64,000 bases of DNA from positions 17,413,758 to 17,477,757 of the forward strand of contig CM072162.1 in NCBI GenBank assembly GCA_036850595.1, read 5' to 3'. The translations under genes and the position numbers were made by a program. The notes below the pieces were generated by a model. That model did no database searches, was not told where the DNA came from, and saw only the letters and a program-made list of their open reading frames with translations. The stretch comes from Rhyacichthys aspro (taxonomy: Eukaryota; Chordata; Actinopteri; Gobiiformes; Rhyacichthyidae). The number at the start of each line of letters is the position of its first letter. Position 1 is the stretch's first letter. Below are positions 38,512 through 49,908 of this stretch, piece after piece.

Positions 38512-41284
38512 TGGACTAGAAATCCTTGGCTTCTGCAAAAAGTATAGTATTAAACAGATTTCAGTTTAATTAATGAGAATGAGCCTTTACAAATGCAGTT
38601 TACCAAGTGCACATTTTTAGATATTACATCTGGCTTCTAAACTCGCTATATGTTTATTTACATACTTATGTAACCCTTGCAAAATATTGCTTCAGAAGTG
38701 AGTTTTAGAAAAGAGTTGAAGAACTGAGATAATCAGCCAACTGTTGTGAACTGCTTGATCAGGAGGGATTTGTGGGATTTTCTAGTTTAAAGTGTCCTGG
38801 GATTACTTTATTGTAAATTAGCATCATATGAATATAGTTTTTTATTGAATTATTGTTTTTTGTAATGTATCAGGTAACAGGATCACATTTAATTTGTTTA
38901 AAAACATTAAATATATGAATTATTTAAATGTAGTATTTTTGGAAAAGCTTCTTGGTGATGTTTTTTCTATTACCATATGTACACAGTTGTCAGTGCACTG
39001 GAAGTTTGGAGAAGTAAACAGGAGTTAACATAGATGTTCAATAGTATCACTTCAGTTTTATTACATGTTCTTTATCTTAGCAATCAAAGGCTGATTCTCC
39101 AAATGGTTTCATGCAGATGTTTAGTGAGCATCAATAGTTCATATCATCATATAAACTTCAACTGTCCAGTTTTGTCTGAGCTCTCTGGCTTTGCTCACTG
39201 CAGCCCAGTCCCTGAAGCACAGAAGTTTGTAGATCTAGGTCGTGACTTGCTCAGAGAAGCAGCTGGTATCTAAAAGAGAGACGTCTAAGCTTTGACCTGG
39301 GTCACAATTTTTACATCAGAACTATTCACAGGAAAGAGTTTTCTCTTTAATGGCCAGTGGAAACCAATTTAAATAGTAGTGGTTTCCACTCACTTTGGCA
39401 ATAGACATAATCTTATTGTTCTGTGCTTTTGTTTGTCACAGTTCTGGGTCCAGGAAACAGAGGAAAACAATTAAAGCCTCACACCTCACTTTATTGCAAA
39501 TGTTGCATCACCGTGTTCAAAAACAAAACTGCTCTATGCTTTTCCTGGCATTAAAAACACTTTACAGAACTGCAACACGTGTTGAAATACTGTGCCAGAA
39601 AATGTGTGAAAACAAGTCGCTGTATACATATGGACTCAAATTAGGTCCAGAGTCTTGGTCTGGGCTGAAGCCAGGTCTAGTTTTAGGCCAGACAGTGTGT
39701 TGTTGAAATGAGCTGGAGGAGTGTCGATCGAGCCACAACTGTCAGAGCGCCGCAGGAGACAATACTTTATGACTGTAGTTAACAAGCACATCAGTGTCAG
39801 AGATAATGACTTGTACACACATTACAGTCGGTGACATAACTCATTAAACTGCAATTTGCCGTAAAGCACACGACCCATTAATTCCATTGTGCACGCCTCC
39901 AAACGAACACAAGATGAGTATTTCCAATTATTTTATTCATTTAGATGTTTTCATGATCCAGTTAATGTTTTCATCTTGACACAACAAATTTATGAACTCA
40001 CTTCTCAAGACACAAGCAAAGGAGGCTCCGCTCCAGAGGGCCTTGGTGGTCCTTAAATCTTTCAAAAGCAGTTTTAGGAGTGAAGAACTTTCAAAGTCAC
40101 ATAAAAAAGAGCATGACAACCACCATGAATCCTCACTCTGCAACAGAATGAAGTCTTCTTTGCTGCATTCGCGCAGAAGAAAATGTCAAGTTTAAATGCT
40201 TAAACCATATAATTACTGTCATTGTGTCCTCCATGAGAAGTTTAAGACTACTTAAAGGAGAGGTAAAGTGTATATTTCTGAAAGAATGAGGGTGAAAAAG
40301 CTGTATATTCAACACACATCACTGTTATTGATATCACAGTTCCTCTGCTTTGCAACACACAGAGATCACATGTTTCTGTCTTCTCCAATCAGAATATCCA
40401 AATAGGCTCTCCTGTGTCCTGTCTGTGCATTTAGGCATTACAAAAAACAATATATTTGGCAAAAAACTGTCATTAGGTGAGATGTATTTTAGCTGTGTTT
40501 GTTAGGTTTGTTGTGAGTAGGAACCCTTCAGTCTGTGGAGTTTTAGCTGCTGAGCCTGAGCAGAAACCATTTAAGCTACTAGACGGACAACTTTTTAATG
40601 AAACTGTAATATTGACAATAGGTTGTAAGTTGTAAGTAGTTTTACAGACATTACCTTGTGGTGTAGGAGGGAAATGTAGTCTGGGCAGTAAAATGGTTCA
40701 CTTGTGAAATAGGCCACATGCATAAATGTATGCTCTAACAACATGTTTGTTTCTTGTGTGCCACAGAATACAGTAATGGCCAGTGACAAATTTGATTGTT
40801 GATGTTGTTTACAGACAGGCTCTTGCACACACACACTGTTACTATCAGACAGGGCTATAGACTCACACTGTTGTAATAATTGCCCCCCAGTGTGCCTCTG
40901 CATGTGTCGAATCCTAATTTCATCAAGATGTGTCGAAAGGTGTGTAGCTCGTCAAAAATAGGTCATCTATAGGGGAGACTATAGATAGAAAACAAGCTCA
41001 ATCTCCTATTCAAACTCCCAACAGAAAGACGCTCTGGTTTACATGCCAGCGCTGCTTACGGAGACTGTCATCACCGCAACAACAAAGCCTGCTTTCCGCA
41101 TTACACAGCCTGGAAAAAGCCCCCATTCACCACAGAGCGTTGAGATCACACGGAGCGCCCGTAATCACCGGCGCTGCACGGAGGATATATGTTCTCTGGC
41201 TACAGCCAACTCTCACCTCCCGACATAGCTCCACAGCGCTTCTGCCAACACTCAAGAGTTTGTGCAAAGTGCCGCGGCCTTAGA

Positions 41285-41400
41285 CACAAAGTGAGAAATC
41301 ATATTTGACGTGAGTTTCAATCTGGACAATGATCTGTCACATCCAGACTCATTGCTCATATCTAAAATGCAGCAGCCAGCCTTTTCTTAATGCAGGCTTA
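41285..41400 (+). pseudogene. LINE reverse-transcriptase relic, frameshifted
   Basis: One frame from 41295 reads EIIFDVSF, resembling the GVIFDSxLSF motif near the C-terminal part of L2/Rex1-type LINE polyproteins. A second frame at 41357-41386 reads HI*NAAASLF, resembling the HIQNAAARLL motif that follows it in those proteins. The intervening part of the domain is missing, the two motifs are out of frame, and a stop replaces the Gln. This is a dead, internally deleted fragment. The assignment rests on short remembered motifs. Confidence 0.4.
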
Positions 41401-42025
41401 GCGTGGTGGTGGCGTAGTACCTTATGTGCAGCGTTTGGCACCAGTCACCTGCTGGCAGCCGAACTGAAGCTGCTGCAGGGACCTCTCTGCTTAATCTTAT
41501 TAGAGCAAAGACCCTTTTCTTCAGGCCAGCGTCTGACTCCGTAGTAATTTCATGTCATCTTTGAGTGACAGTAACATTTTATAGATTGTAAATGTATTAA
41601 ACTGTATATGTGGAAATATATTTATGTTAAGCTTCTCATTAGAGATATTCAGGTTCATGACGTATCTCCAGAATAAGCCCTTAATAATAGTAAAGATAAG
41701 GTTTATTTATTCAAAAACTGTGGATAAGGTAACAGTGTTTGACAACCATTAAAAACATTGAATTAGATATATTTAAAATGACATTGCTTTTCAGGTTTAA
41801 TATAAATCACGTCTTCTCTATACAAGATCATTTGTATGCCTGCTAATATTTCTCCAACTGGACATTTTATTTGACAAATATCCTCAGTAAGCGTCCATTT
41901 ATATTATATGATGTTTGATTCATTTATTGTACCAAAATTTTGTTGATACTTGCTGAGCTTTTACCCGAGTTATTATGGTCCGGCTGGGTTCATGTCAGAC
42001 TATTGTCCAGGGTGTGTCTCTAAAG

Positions 42026-42519
42026 CACACATGACAAACTCAAGGCCCGGGGGCAAAATGCGGCCCCTTGCAATGTTTTATGTGGCCCTCCAATACATTT
42101 ACTAGGTGATATTTTTGCCACTAGGTTTTATAGGATAAGCCAGTTTTTGGTACAAAGATAGATAAAACCTGTTCAAATCCATCAAAACCTGTGAAATCCT
42201 ACTAATAACCATTAAAATCCAACTAAAACCTTTTAAAATCCAACAAAAACCTGTTAAAATCTAACTTAAACCTGTTCAAATCCAACTTAAACTTGTTCAA
42301 ATCCAACTAAAACCTGTTCAAATCCAACTAAAACCTGTTCAAATCCAACTAAAATCTGTTCAAATTCACAACAAATACTAAAACGAAGAAAAAGAACTTT
42401 TGTAAGACTCAGATGAAGATGAAGCCTTCCATTCAAATGTAAAAAAAAAGATCCGTAAGCGTTGAAAGGTTTCTTATTAACTATCGCGGCCCCTCACTAC
42501 TTTGAGTTTGACACCACTG
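42026..42519. mobile_element. Non-autonomous hAT-like element nested in an older repeat
   Basis: It begins CACACATGACAAACTCAAGG with GGCCCGGGGGC. The reverse complement of its end is CAGTGGTGTCAAACTCAAAG. The two ends match at 14 of the 20 terminal positions, including an unbroken CAAACTCAA. Flanking octamers CTCTAAAG (42018-42025) and CCTTAAAG (42520-42527) agree at 6 of 8 bases, consistent with an aged hAT target duplication. The CAAACTCAAGGCCCG...GGCCCC...TTTGAGTTTGACACCACTG layout is a widespread vertebrate repeat pattern. There is no transposase. A 21-bp minisatellite fills the centre. Confidence 0.65.
42164..42367 (+). repeat. 21-bp minisatellite, about 10 units
   Basis: The unit is close to AAAACCTGTTCAAATCCAACT. 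The last units (about 42290-42360) are nearly identical and the early ones diverge (GTGAAATCC, TTTTAAAATCC). It lies wholly inside the hAT-like element. The recurring GTTCAAATCC resembles a pol III B box by chance, but no tRNA structure is present. Confidence 0.85.
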
Positions 42520-42595
42520 CCTTAAAGCATCTGGGACAGGCTCCAGACCCATGACCTGTAAAGGATGATGTTAGAAGATAAGTGAACACAGTTGA

Positions 42596-45500
42596 AAATA
42601 ATGGCACATCTTGGGTTTATCCTTGTTCTGGCGCGACTCCTGTTACATGCTGCAAAACACTTCTAATCAATTAAAGAGCCTTGGGTGAAGAGCGTTTGAG
42701 GAGAATGAGCATGTTCAAAGACAGCGGCAGGTCGACAGTGAAGTAGAGCACAGTATGTACAAGTTAAGCACTTAAGCATACTTAAAGGTAAGCATGTTGT
42801 GTAGCATAGTGATGGACAGACTCAGGTAATTGTTATGAGCAGGAGGTTATTACAGCCACAGCAGGAGAGCTAATACTAGGAGAGCAGCTGACGTCATTGG
42901 TTCAGTGTGACAGTTTGTTCTTTACAACACATCTGTATCCACACGAGACACAAGAACAAACCTGTTCAAAACATCAACCTACTGTTCATAAAGCACACTT
43001 TAATACGCTCCATATTCACTTACAGTCTGTGCTTCTCATTGTCCAAAATGGCTCTTTCAAAAGTTTCCCACAAAACCACATCTAGCCTAAAACTATAGTG
43101 TACCCAGTGATCTGAGCTCAGTGGGTTTTTCCAGACCCTCCCAAGTACTCTATTTAATCTGCCTAATTCTTACTCCATATTTTCATCACAGTTTATAATG
43201 ACTTTCTTTCTCAGAGATCCCGAGACTCTTCCAGTTTGCTCAGGGAACAGCAGAATATAAACTAAAGCAAGAGGAGTTTGGACATTACTCATAATTCAAG
43301 TGCTTCTCAGTGAAATGGTGTTTACCTAAAACTATATAATGCTACGTATGAGGTGTTCAATGAAGCCTGCAGATATCTTTTTTCCATTTCCTGTCTGTAA
43401 TTGTCCCTTTCTCTTCACATAATCTTTGAGGCAGTGCTTCCTCACCTTATCTCTGTCAATTTACAGCAGCTCTCCTCGAGTCTTCTCCATCTTGATGTTC
43501 CTCTTTCCTGTTCGTAATGTAGTTACAGAAGCTTAGCTGTACAGAGAGGTCATCAAACACTACAATTAAACCCTTAAAGGTCATGGAGGTGGGAAAGCTC
43601 TCAGTCGACTGTTGTTGTGAAAAAACCTCTGCCAAAACTAAGTTTAATCGAAGCAGGTGAATGATTTCCTGCTTTTATCCATTTTTTTTCTATCGACTTG
43701 ACAACTTTGCAGCTTACCATGCACCACAGTTTCCGAATTCACGTTTTAATAAGCTTATAAATAATCCCCCTCGTGTCCACAGATACAAAGAAGGTTAGGG
43801 AATGTCACGGCGCGGCCATCGATACTGCGATCCAGCGATGGCGGGCGAATGGCTCCTGCCCTCTTTGCTATCTTGGCTTAGGAATTTCCCATGAGGCGTC
43901 AGTGCTGGTGGGGTCATTCCCTCTCTTTGAGCCTGTGTGTCCTCCTCCTTCTGTTCCTCTCTGGCCTCGATGAAACTCAGTTCATCGCTTGCATCAATAA
44001 AAGCTCTTTGGTGTGGCTCCTGTGAACAGCTAGTACCCCCCGGACTTTTACGATCCACATCCCTCGCTGAGCATCAAGCTTCTGTTTTTACTCTCTCTCC
44101 TGACGATGCTAAAGGCTATATACTACCACCAATCTGGCACTATATAATCCAGCCAATACACCTTTGAACCCTTGACTTCAGTTGCTCTCATGGTCACCCA
44201 CCATTGCTCCTAAACCACAAGTTATAAACCACTAAAGCACTGGTCTGATATAAGTATTGGAGTCAAAACTATACAAAAACTAGTGCACGATAAATGTAAA
44301 AAGATACTACGAAATCATACTAAAATTTGTATTAAAAGTCATATCTAAACACCAATGCAATACGCATGGACCTGTTTGTGTAATAGTGACTGGTGGACTG
44401 GTGCATTGTGGTTAGTATTTGTAGTAGTAGCTGGAAGAATCCCATGAGACTTAGGGATTGAGTTTGTAGCGATCTGTTTATTGCACCTGACAATCGGGAC
44501 AAATAATATTTTAGCAAGTAGCATCTGCCACAGGATCTGCAGCACTATCTACAGAAAAATGTGAGCGTTATCGCACATCGTCATCGGAACAAAGCTAAGT
44601 AATGAGAACAGTCAGACGCCACAGCAGCAAGGTTCATTAATAGTCATTGTTTTTACAAAGAATATAAAAATAAAGATATGAACAGAAGAAGGATTACAAT
44701 GGATTACAAACTGACTTCTTGAATGAACATTAATAAATGATTGAACAATTTTGTGTAACAATATTAAGTAATATAACCACAGGGACCAGATACACATTTC
44801 ACAGTGCATTGTATCTATATTTGTATAACTGGGCAAAGCTTTTCTTATCCATCTCATCTACTACTATTACTATTAGATTTGTTTGTGGGTCTCATTAAGT
44901 TTCCATTTACATAATAAATCAGATTAGTGTGATTTTAATAACGAAATAAATAATTCATGGTCAGTTTTATGATTTTCAAGACTTATATTCTGCTTTTTCT
45001 TTTGTTTAACCTTTCACTGTAGCTCCTCTTTGTGTGTGTTCTCATGTGGAGATGGCTCCAGATAAATCTCTAAACTTCACAGTACATGCCTCCATTCATC
45101 TTCCCTTCAATAATATAGATCTGTCAGTGTCATTAGACGAGGAACAGTCCCGGACCATGATACTCCCACCTTTACACTGTCCTGCTCGAGAAGTTATTGA
45201 CTTTAAGTGTTGGTATTGAAAATGAACACTGATGACAGTAATATGTTGTATGTAAAAGCACCAAAGAATATAGAGTAACACTGCACAGATGATTTAGCAT
45301 GACCTGATCAACAATTACTATCGTCATTCAGAACAAATAAGACTTAATCAATGTAAACTGCTTTCCTAAGGTCACCTCTTCCTCATTAATGTAAAAAATC
45401 ATGCTCAATTGTCAGGGTTTATACACGATGCAGATGAAGTCCATGATGCTTGATGCAGTAAAATGACTCACCAAGGTTACTGACAACTTCTCTCTGGCCT

Positions 45501-48500
45501 TGTTTAAATGTATTTTTGATGTAAACTGTACTTTTATGTATGTATATTAGACAGAAAAAAACATTAATCAGAATCCAAACCTTGTAAATCTACAAAGAGC
45601 TTCACTTTATACTCCAGTCATGTTCAGTGATCCAGATTTGAATCCCAGCTTCTTTATTTTCTGTCTGAAAACTGTGTCTGTGGGTCCTTTAATGCATTAC
45701 AAAAGCAAAGAAATCTCTGAAATGTGTAGAAAATATGCAAACCAGACATTAATGCTTGACACGATTCATTTATGCCTGAGGCTGGACAGTTCATCCATCA
45801 ATTAGTTCTCTGTAATGTTCAATAAAGTGAGTGAAGAGTCCCAGTCATGCCCAATGTACTCATAATGAAAACATAATTGTGTTACATTTAGTGTGATCAG
45901 ATCATTGTGTTTTTGGTCCAATACTATATCAATTCAAAGACTAAATGGACACAGTCATAAGAGTTACGTAGCAGCCCTTATGTCAATTTTAAATGAGAAT
46001 ACAATATTTATAAAGAGAAACAATGAGGTTTATAAAACTCTGTGCTATTATTACTGACCTCGGATCGAGAATATTGTCCCTGTCAGAGGGGTATATGGGG
46101 CAGATGTGATTAGTTAAACAGAAATAGTCTATTTTGTTCAGTACAAAGCAAAGTCATTTATTTACTTTACACTCAAAACTCATCTCCAGAGGTTTTATTA
46201 AAGTCATTTTAAACACAGCCAAAGTGATGTCAATGTGGGGCGACATGAGTGTGTGAGTCAGCAGAAGATGTGCTGATGCTCTGAGATGGCAGCAGGGTTA
46301 TGAGATGGAGATGTATGCAGTGAGTTAACACATATGCACTAATTAGGTTTTCCTTCTGGTAAAAGGAAGGCTAGAGGTTTGACATATGCTTATTTAGCAT
46401 AAGTTGGACTAATTCATAAACATGGGCTGGTCTTAATGAGGACATACAACTTTATTTACTACTTATTTAAGTTCCCAAAATCAAGTTAATGCTAATGCAC
46501 ATATTGTCTTTGCAGAGCAGCAGAAGATAGACAAGGCACAAATCTGTCCTGTTTTGTCTGCTGCCATGTGTGCCAAGGTGTGTTTGGATCTTTTTCCAGT
46601 GGCATAAAAATAATACATTTATTCAAAATGGCCCACACAGTCTCTTTTAGAGTATCTTGTGTTTTGTGGGATGTCCCGTTCCAACCGTGGGAGACCCCTT
46701 TATCTTTGGAAGCAACGCTGAGAAGAGTCCCCTGCCTTGAATGACAAGTTGAAATGTAGAAAACTAGTGAAAATAGAAAAAGAAAGACCACAGTCACAGC
46801 AACAAACACTGTCCTTACCACTTATTATAGGGAAACATAACTAGATTTTTAAGTCAATTGTGTCCACAGTTTTGCAGAATGTTGAAATGATTTAAAGGAA
46901 ACATACAGTATATATGTGATGTTTTATTGTTGCTTAATTTGGAGGATTTCAGTCTCAAATGCTTGGACTGGTTAGTGGCTGCAGCAAACCAAGGTCAAAG
47001 GAATAACAGTGAGCAGAGATCTTTTTTATTTTTCCATCTGTTTTATTAATTCCTGTAGTAACTGTTTGATGGAGCTTGAGTCTTGAGCTGGACGCTGTTT
47101 CAAGGCAGACAAGCCGTCAAAATGACTGACACCTGTAGTAAGGCCAAGCTGACCAACTGCTGCGGGAAGAGCAACCAGAAGAAGTGTTTATTTGATTTGT
47201 GTTCCTTTTCAGTACACTCCAAGTACATTGCATCCTTGAAATAATATGAGATGATTGAACAAGACCAGGAAGTGCTGAATAACACAAACAAGCTTTTTTA
47301 TTTAACATAAGTCTTCAACTGTTTGCTTTTTCAAATATCGTAAAACCTACTAAATCGAACTGCATGGAAGTAATTTGCAGCAATGACTGGATTTGTGTCG
47401 CCCCGTTATTGCTGCTTTTTGTGAAAACCAGACAGGAGTAAAGGTGAAGTGCAACTGAACATGTCTGACTGTGAGCAGATAGACCTCTCTGACGATGTTG
47501 CAAAGACTGATTGAAAGTATTGATATTTATAACCACAGTGTCATATTTTTCCTTATCATTGTCACACCATCATCTCATACACTCTCGTTCCTAGAATTAT
47601 GTTTCCTCGCACAGTTTCCTCCCAATAACTGGCTCCTTGGGAACACTTTCACATCCAAATGAAAAAATCCCACAACATATAAATTCATAAACCGCGTGAA
47701 TGTTTTATAGGTCAACAACGTGTGATGGAAAATCTTGCAGAAAATCCAAAAGCTAAATCCCTAGAAGTGCCAACAAGTTTAAATATTAAAGAAGATATCT
47801 ATAATTCACTTTTACACTCGCAGCGCTCGGAGCAGGCGTCTCTCATCTCGACACCTGGCTTCCCTGTTGGGTCGTGGTAAGTAGCTGGCGGTCCAGCAGA
47901 GTGACCTGATTATTAGAGGGATCAGGCGGTAGCAGAGAGTCACAGGCTCCATCCTCCGCAGGGTCTGTACTTCACAGCTCCAATGTGTGAGAGCTAATGC
48001 TATGGAAACTGCGTCCTCGTAAAGTGCGCACATGCGTGTCTAAGGGCTACACGGGGAACTGTTCTGTAATTGCCCCCACTGTGAGTGAGTGTGCTGCGTA
48101 AGAATTAAGATAAGTTGCACAAGTGTTTCGACCGAGCAGAAGATAATTACAGAGGAATAGTTCAAGGGTGTGAGATGTTGCCTCAGGCTAATGTGCACGT
48201 CCTTGGAAATACTGTATAGCATGTTTAGTTAGATTTAGATGACTTTAGTGTTTTCTAGAGCAACTCTCTTGACTTTTCTTTGCATTGCGCACGAGCACAG
48301 CTTGTGAATATGAGATTAAAGCACTCATTTGCATTTACTGTAGAGGAAATGCAAAGAGCTGCACCATCAAAACGCTTCACTTCAGAGATGTCCCTGAGCT
48401 GAAACTGTAAAAACCTGTTGTTGTTTTTTTTATTTACAAAGTGCTATTTTTAAATGCGATTACTAGTTTCACGTATTGATTCTCTGGTTAAGAGAATCGA

Positions 48501-49173
48501 TGCAAGATGATCATTAATTTTCTGTACTGGCCTGTTCCTCTCGCGCACGAACATGCCACCCCATGAAAAATACATTTGTTTCCCGACTCTGCTGCCGTTT
48601 AAGACCACCGAAGGTCGAGCTGTGGATTTACTGCAGCTGTTTGTCTTCCTTGCTCTGCACAGGCCACATTGTCACTGTTAATGTGTCAGATGTGAAGGTA
48701 CAGACTTCCTGTTTTATAACACTGGGAAGAGCAAAAAAACATGGTCATCTGGAGGAATACAACATTTATCTGTCATGTCTCAGATGTTTGGGGTGACTGC
48801 CCAGACCAAGGCTCATGGCACTCAAGAAGAACACCATCTTTTTCTGCATTTTCCCTCGAGACAAACCAAATGCTATAGACCTTTTTCAGAGATGATTTCC
48901 TCAGATGTGATGACTAATACATTTTCTACTGCCTTTTTACATTTCACAAAACAGAGGCAATTTATACAAGACAGACTTTTGAAAAGGCTGTAACCCAAAC
49001 TAACCCCTTTGAAAAAACAATGACACATGCTTTTGTATTGATTGTCTTCTTTGATTTGTTGTGCTGGAGTACAACAGTGAAAGAATCGTTCCTGATCCTG
49101 CAGCAATTCGTCTCAGTCACACATTAGTCTCTCATTAAAATGTACAGCCATCGTTTATAAAACACTAATGATT
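42596..49173. other. Non-coding stretch, nothing firmly identified
   Basis: No supported gene in about 6.6 kb. The segment at about 43790-44060 is GC-richer and single-copy-looking, with overlapping frames on both strands but no recognisable protein. The open frames at 46492-46821 (109 codons) and 45034-45219 have no domain signature. Confidence 0.5.
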
Positions 49174-49181
49174 GCTTAACG

Positions 49182-49900
49182 CAGAGGTATCAAACATACA
49201 GCCCACGGGCCAAAACCGGCCCTCCAGAGGGTACAATTCAGGCCCCCTGCTGAATTTGAAAAGTGCGAAAATTACATAGAAGATATTAACTGCATTTTTT
49301 CCTAATTCGTCCACTGGGGGTTGCACTGTTTCAGTCAGAGTAGGACTAACAACTCTGAGACCCAGAGACCCATCTGGTTCGGTAAATGGTGATTTTGCTT
49401 AACTCTTGCTTACTCTCTTACTTTTGCTGTTGAAATTACTCTTTGTCGCACATTCATTAAACAACCAACCTCCTATTTTTTCACCTGAGGGGTTTATTTA
49501 CTGCACTAAAGGAATATATTAGTTGGTGCCACTCATTATGGGGAGACATCTGAGAAGATAAATGAGTTGTTGGCAGGTCTGAAGAAACAATAGTCTGTTT
49601 TGTAGCTGAGAGAACTGTGATGACTGTTGGCTATGTTTTTGTTGGCAAAATAGCATTAGCATCAAAGCGATATTGTGAGGGTGACTTTGTGAAAACCCTG
49701 AATGCTTATGCCAACATTAGCCTTTTTCAGCTGCAATCCCAGACAGCACTGGTAATATAAGGTAATTTAACTTCTTTGCACTGAAACAAATGTAAAAAAA
49801 AAATTTAGTTGTTGTTATTTGTAGGTTATTATGTTATTATTTCACTGGTCTGGCCCACATCAGATCAAATTGGGCTGTATAAACTAAAATGAGACCCTTG
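49182..49900. mobile_element. hAT-like non-autonomous element
   Basis: It begins CAGAGGTATCAAACATACAG, followed by CCCACGGGCC and AAAACCGGCCCTCCAGAGGG, and ends CTGGCCCACATCAGATCAAA, TTGGGCTGTAT, AAACTAAAATGAGACCCTTG. The ends match at 8 of the first 11 positions when inverted. Flanking octamers GCTTAACG (49174-49181) and TTTTAACA (49901-49908) agree at 5 of 8 bases, so the target duplication is only weakly supported. The GGCCC-rich end words are typical of widespread fish hAT relics. The interior has no transposase frame. Confidence 0.55.
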
Positions 49901-49908
49901 TTTTAACA

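Larger units (their letters stand above)
34619..41284. other. Non-coding stretch with hairpin and tandem E-box block
   Basis: No supported gene. Two local structures are listed separately: an 11-bp inverted repeat at 37027-37070 and a 14-bp tandem duplication at 38484-38511. The 111-codon frame at 34775-35110 overlaps other frames on both strands and has no domain. Confidence 0.5.
41975..42590 (+). repeat. Old interspersed repeat split by a hAT insertion
   Basis: The left part at about 41975-42017 has CTATTGTCCAGGGTGTGTC. The right part at about 42528-42590 has CTGGGACAGGCTCCAGACCC, then GACCTGTAAAGGATGATG. In many fish genomes GTCCAGGGTGTA...CTGGGATAGGCTCCAGCCCC...GGATAAGCGG is one continuous repeat. 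The 494-bp element between the halves therefore appears to have inserted into an older copy. The outer limits are approximate. Confidence 0.5.

Noticed and set aside
42164..42367. Repeated GTTCAAATCC words considered as a CRISPR-like or tRNA cluster
   Set aside because: Units are directly adjacent with no unique spacers and no tRNA fold. It is an ordinary minisatellite in a vertebrate transposon.
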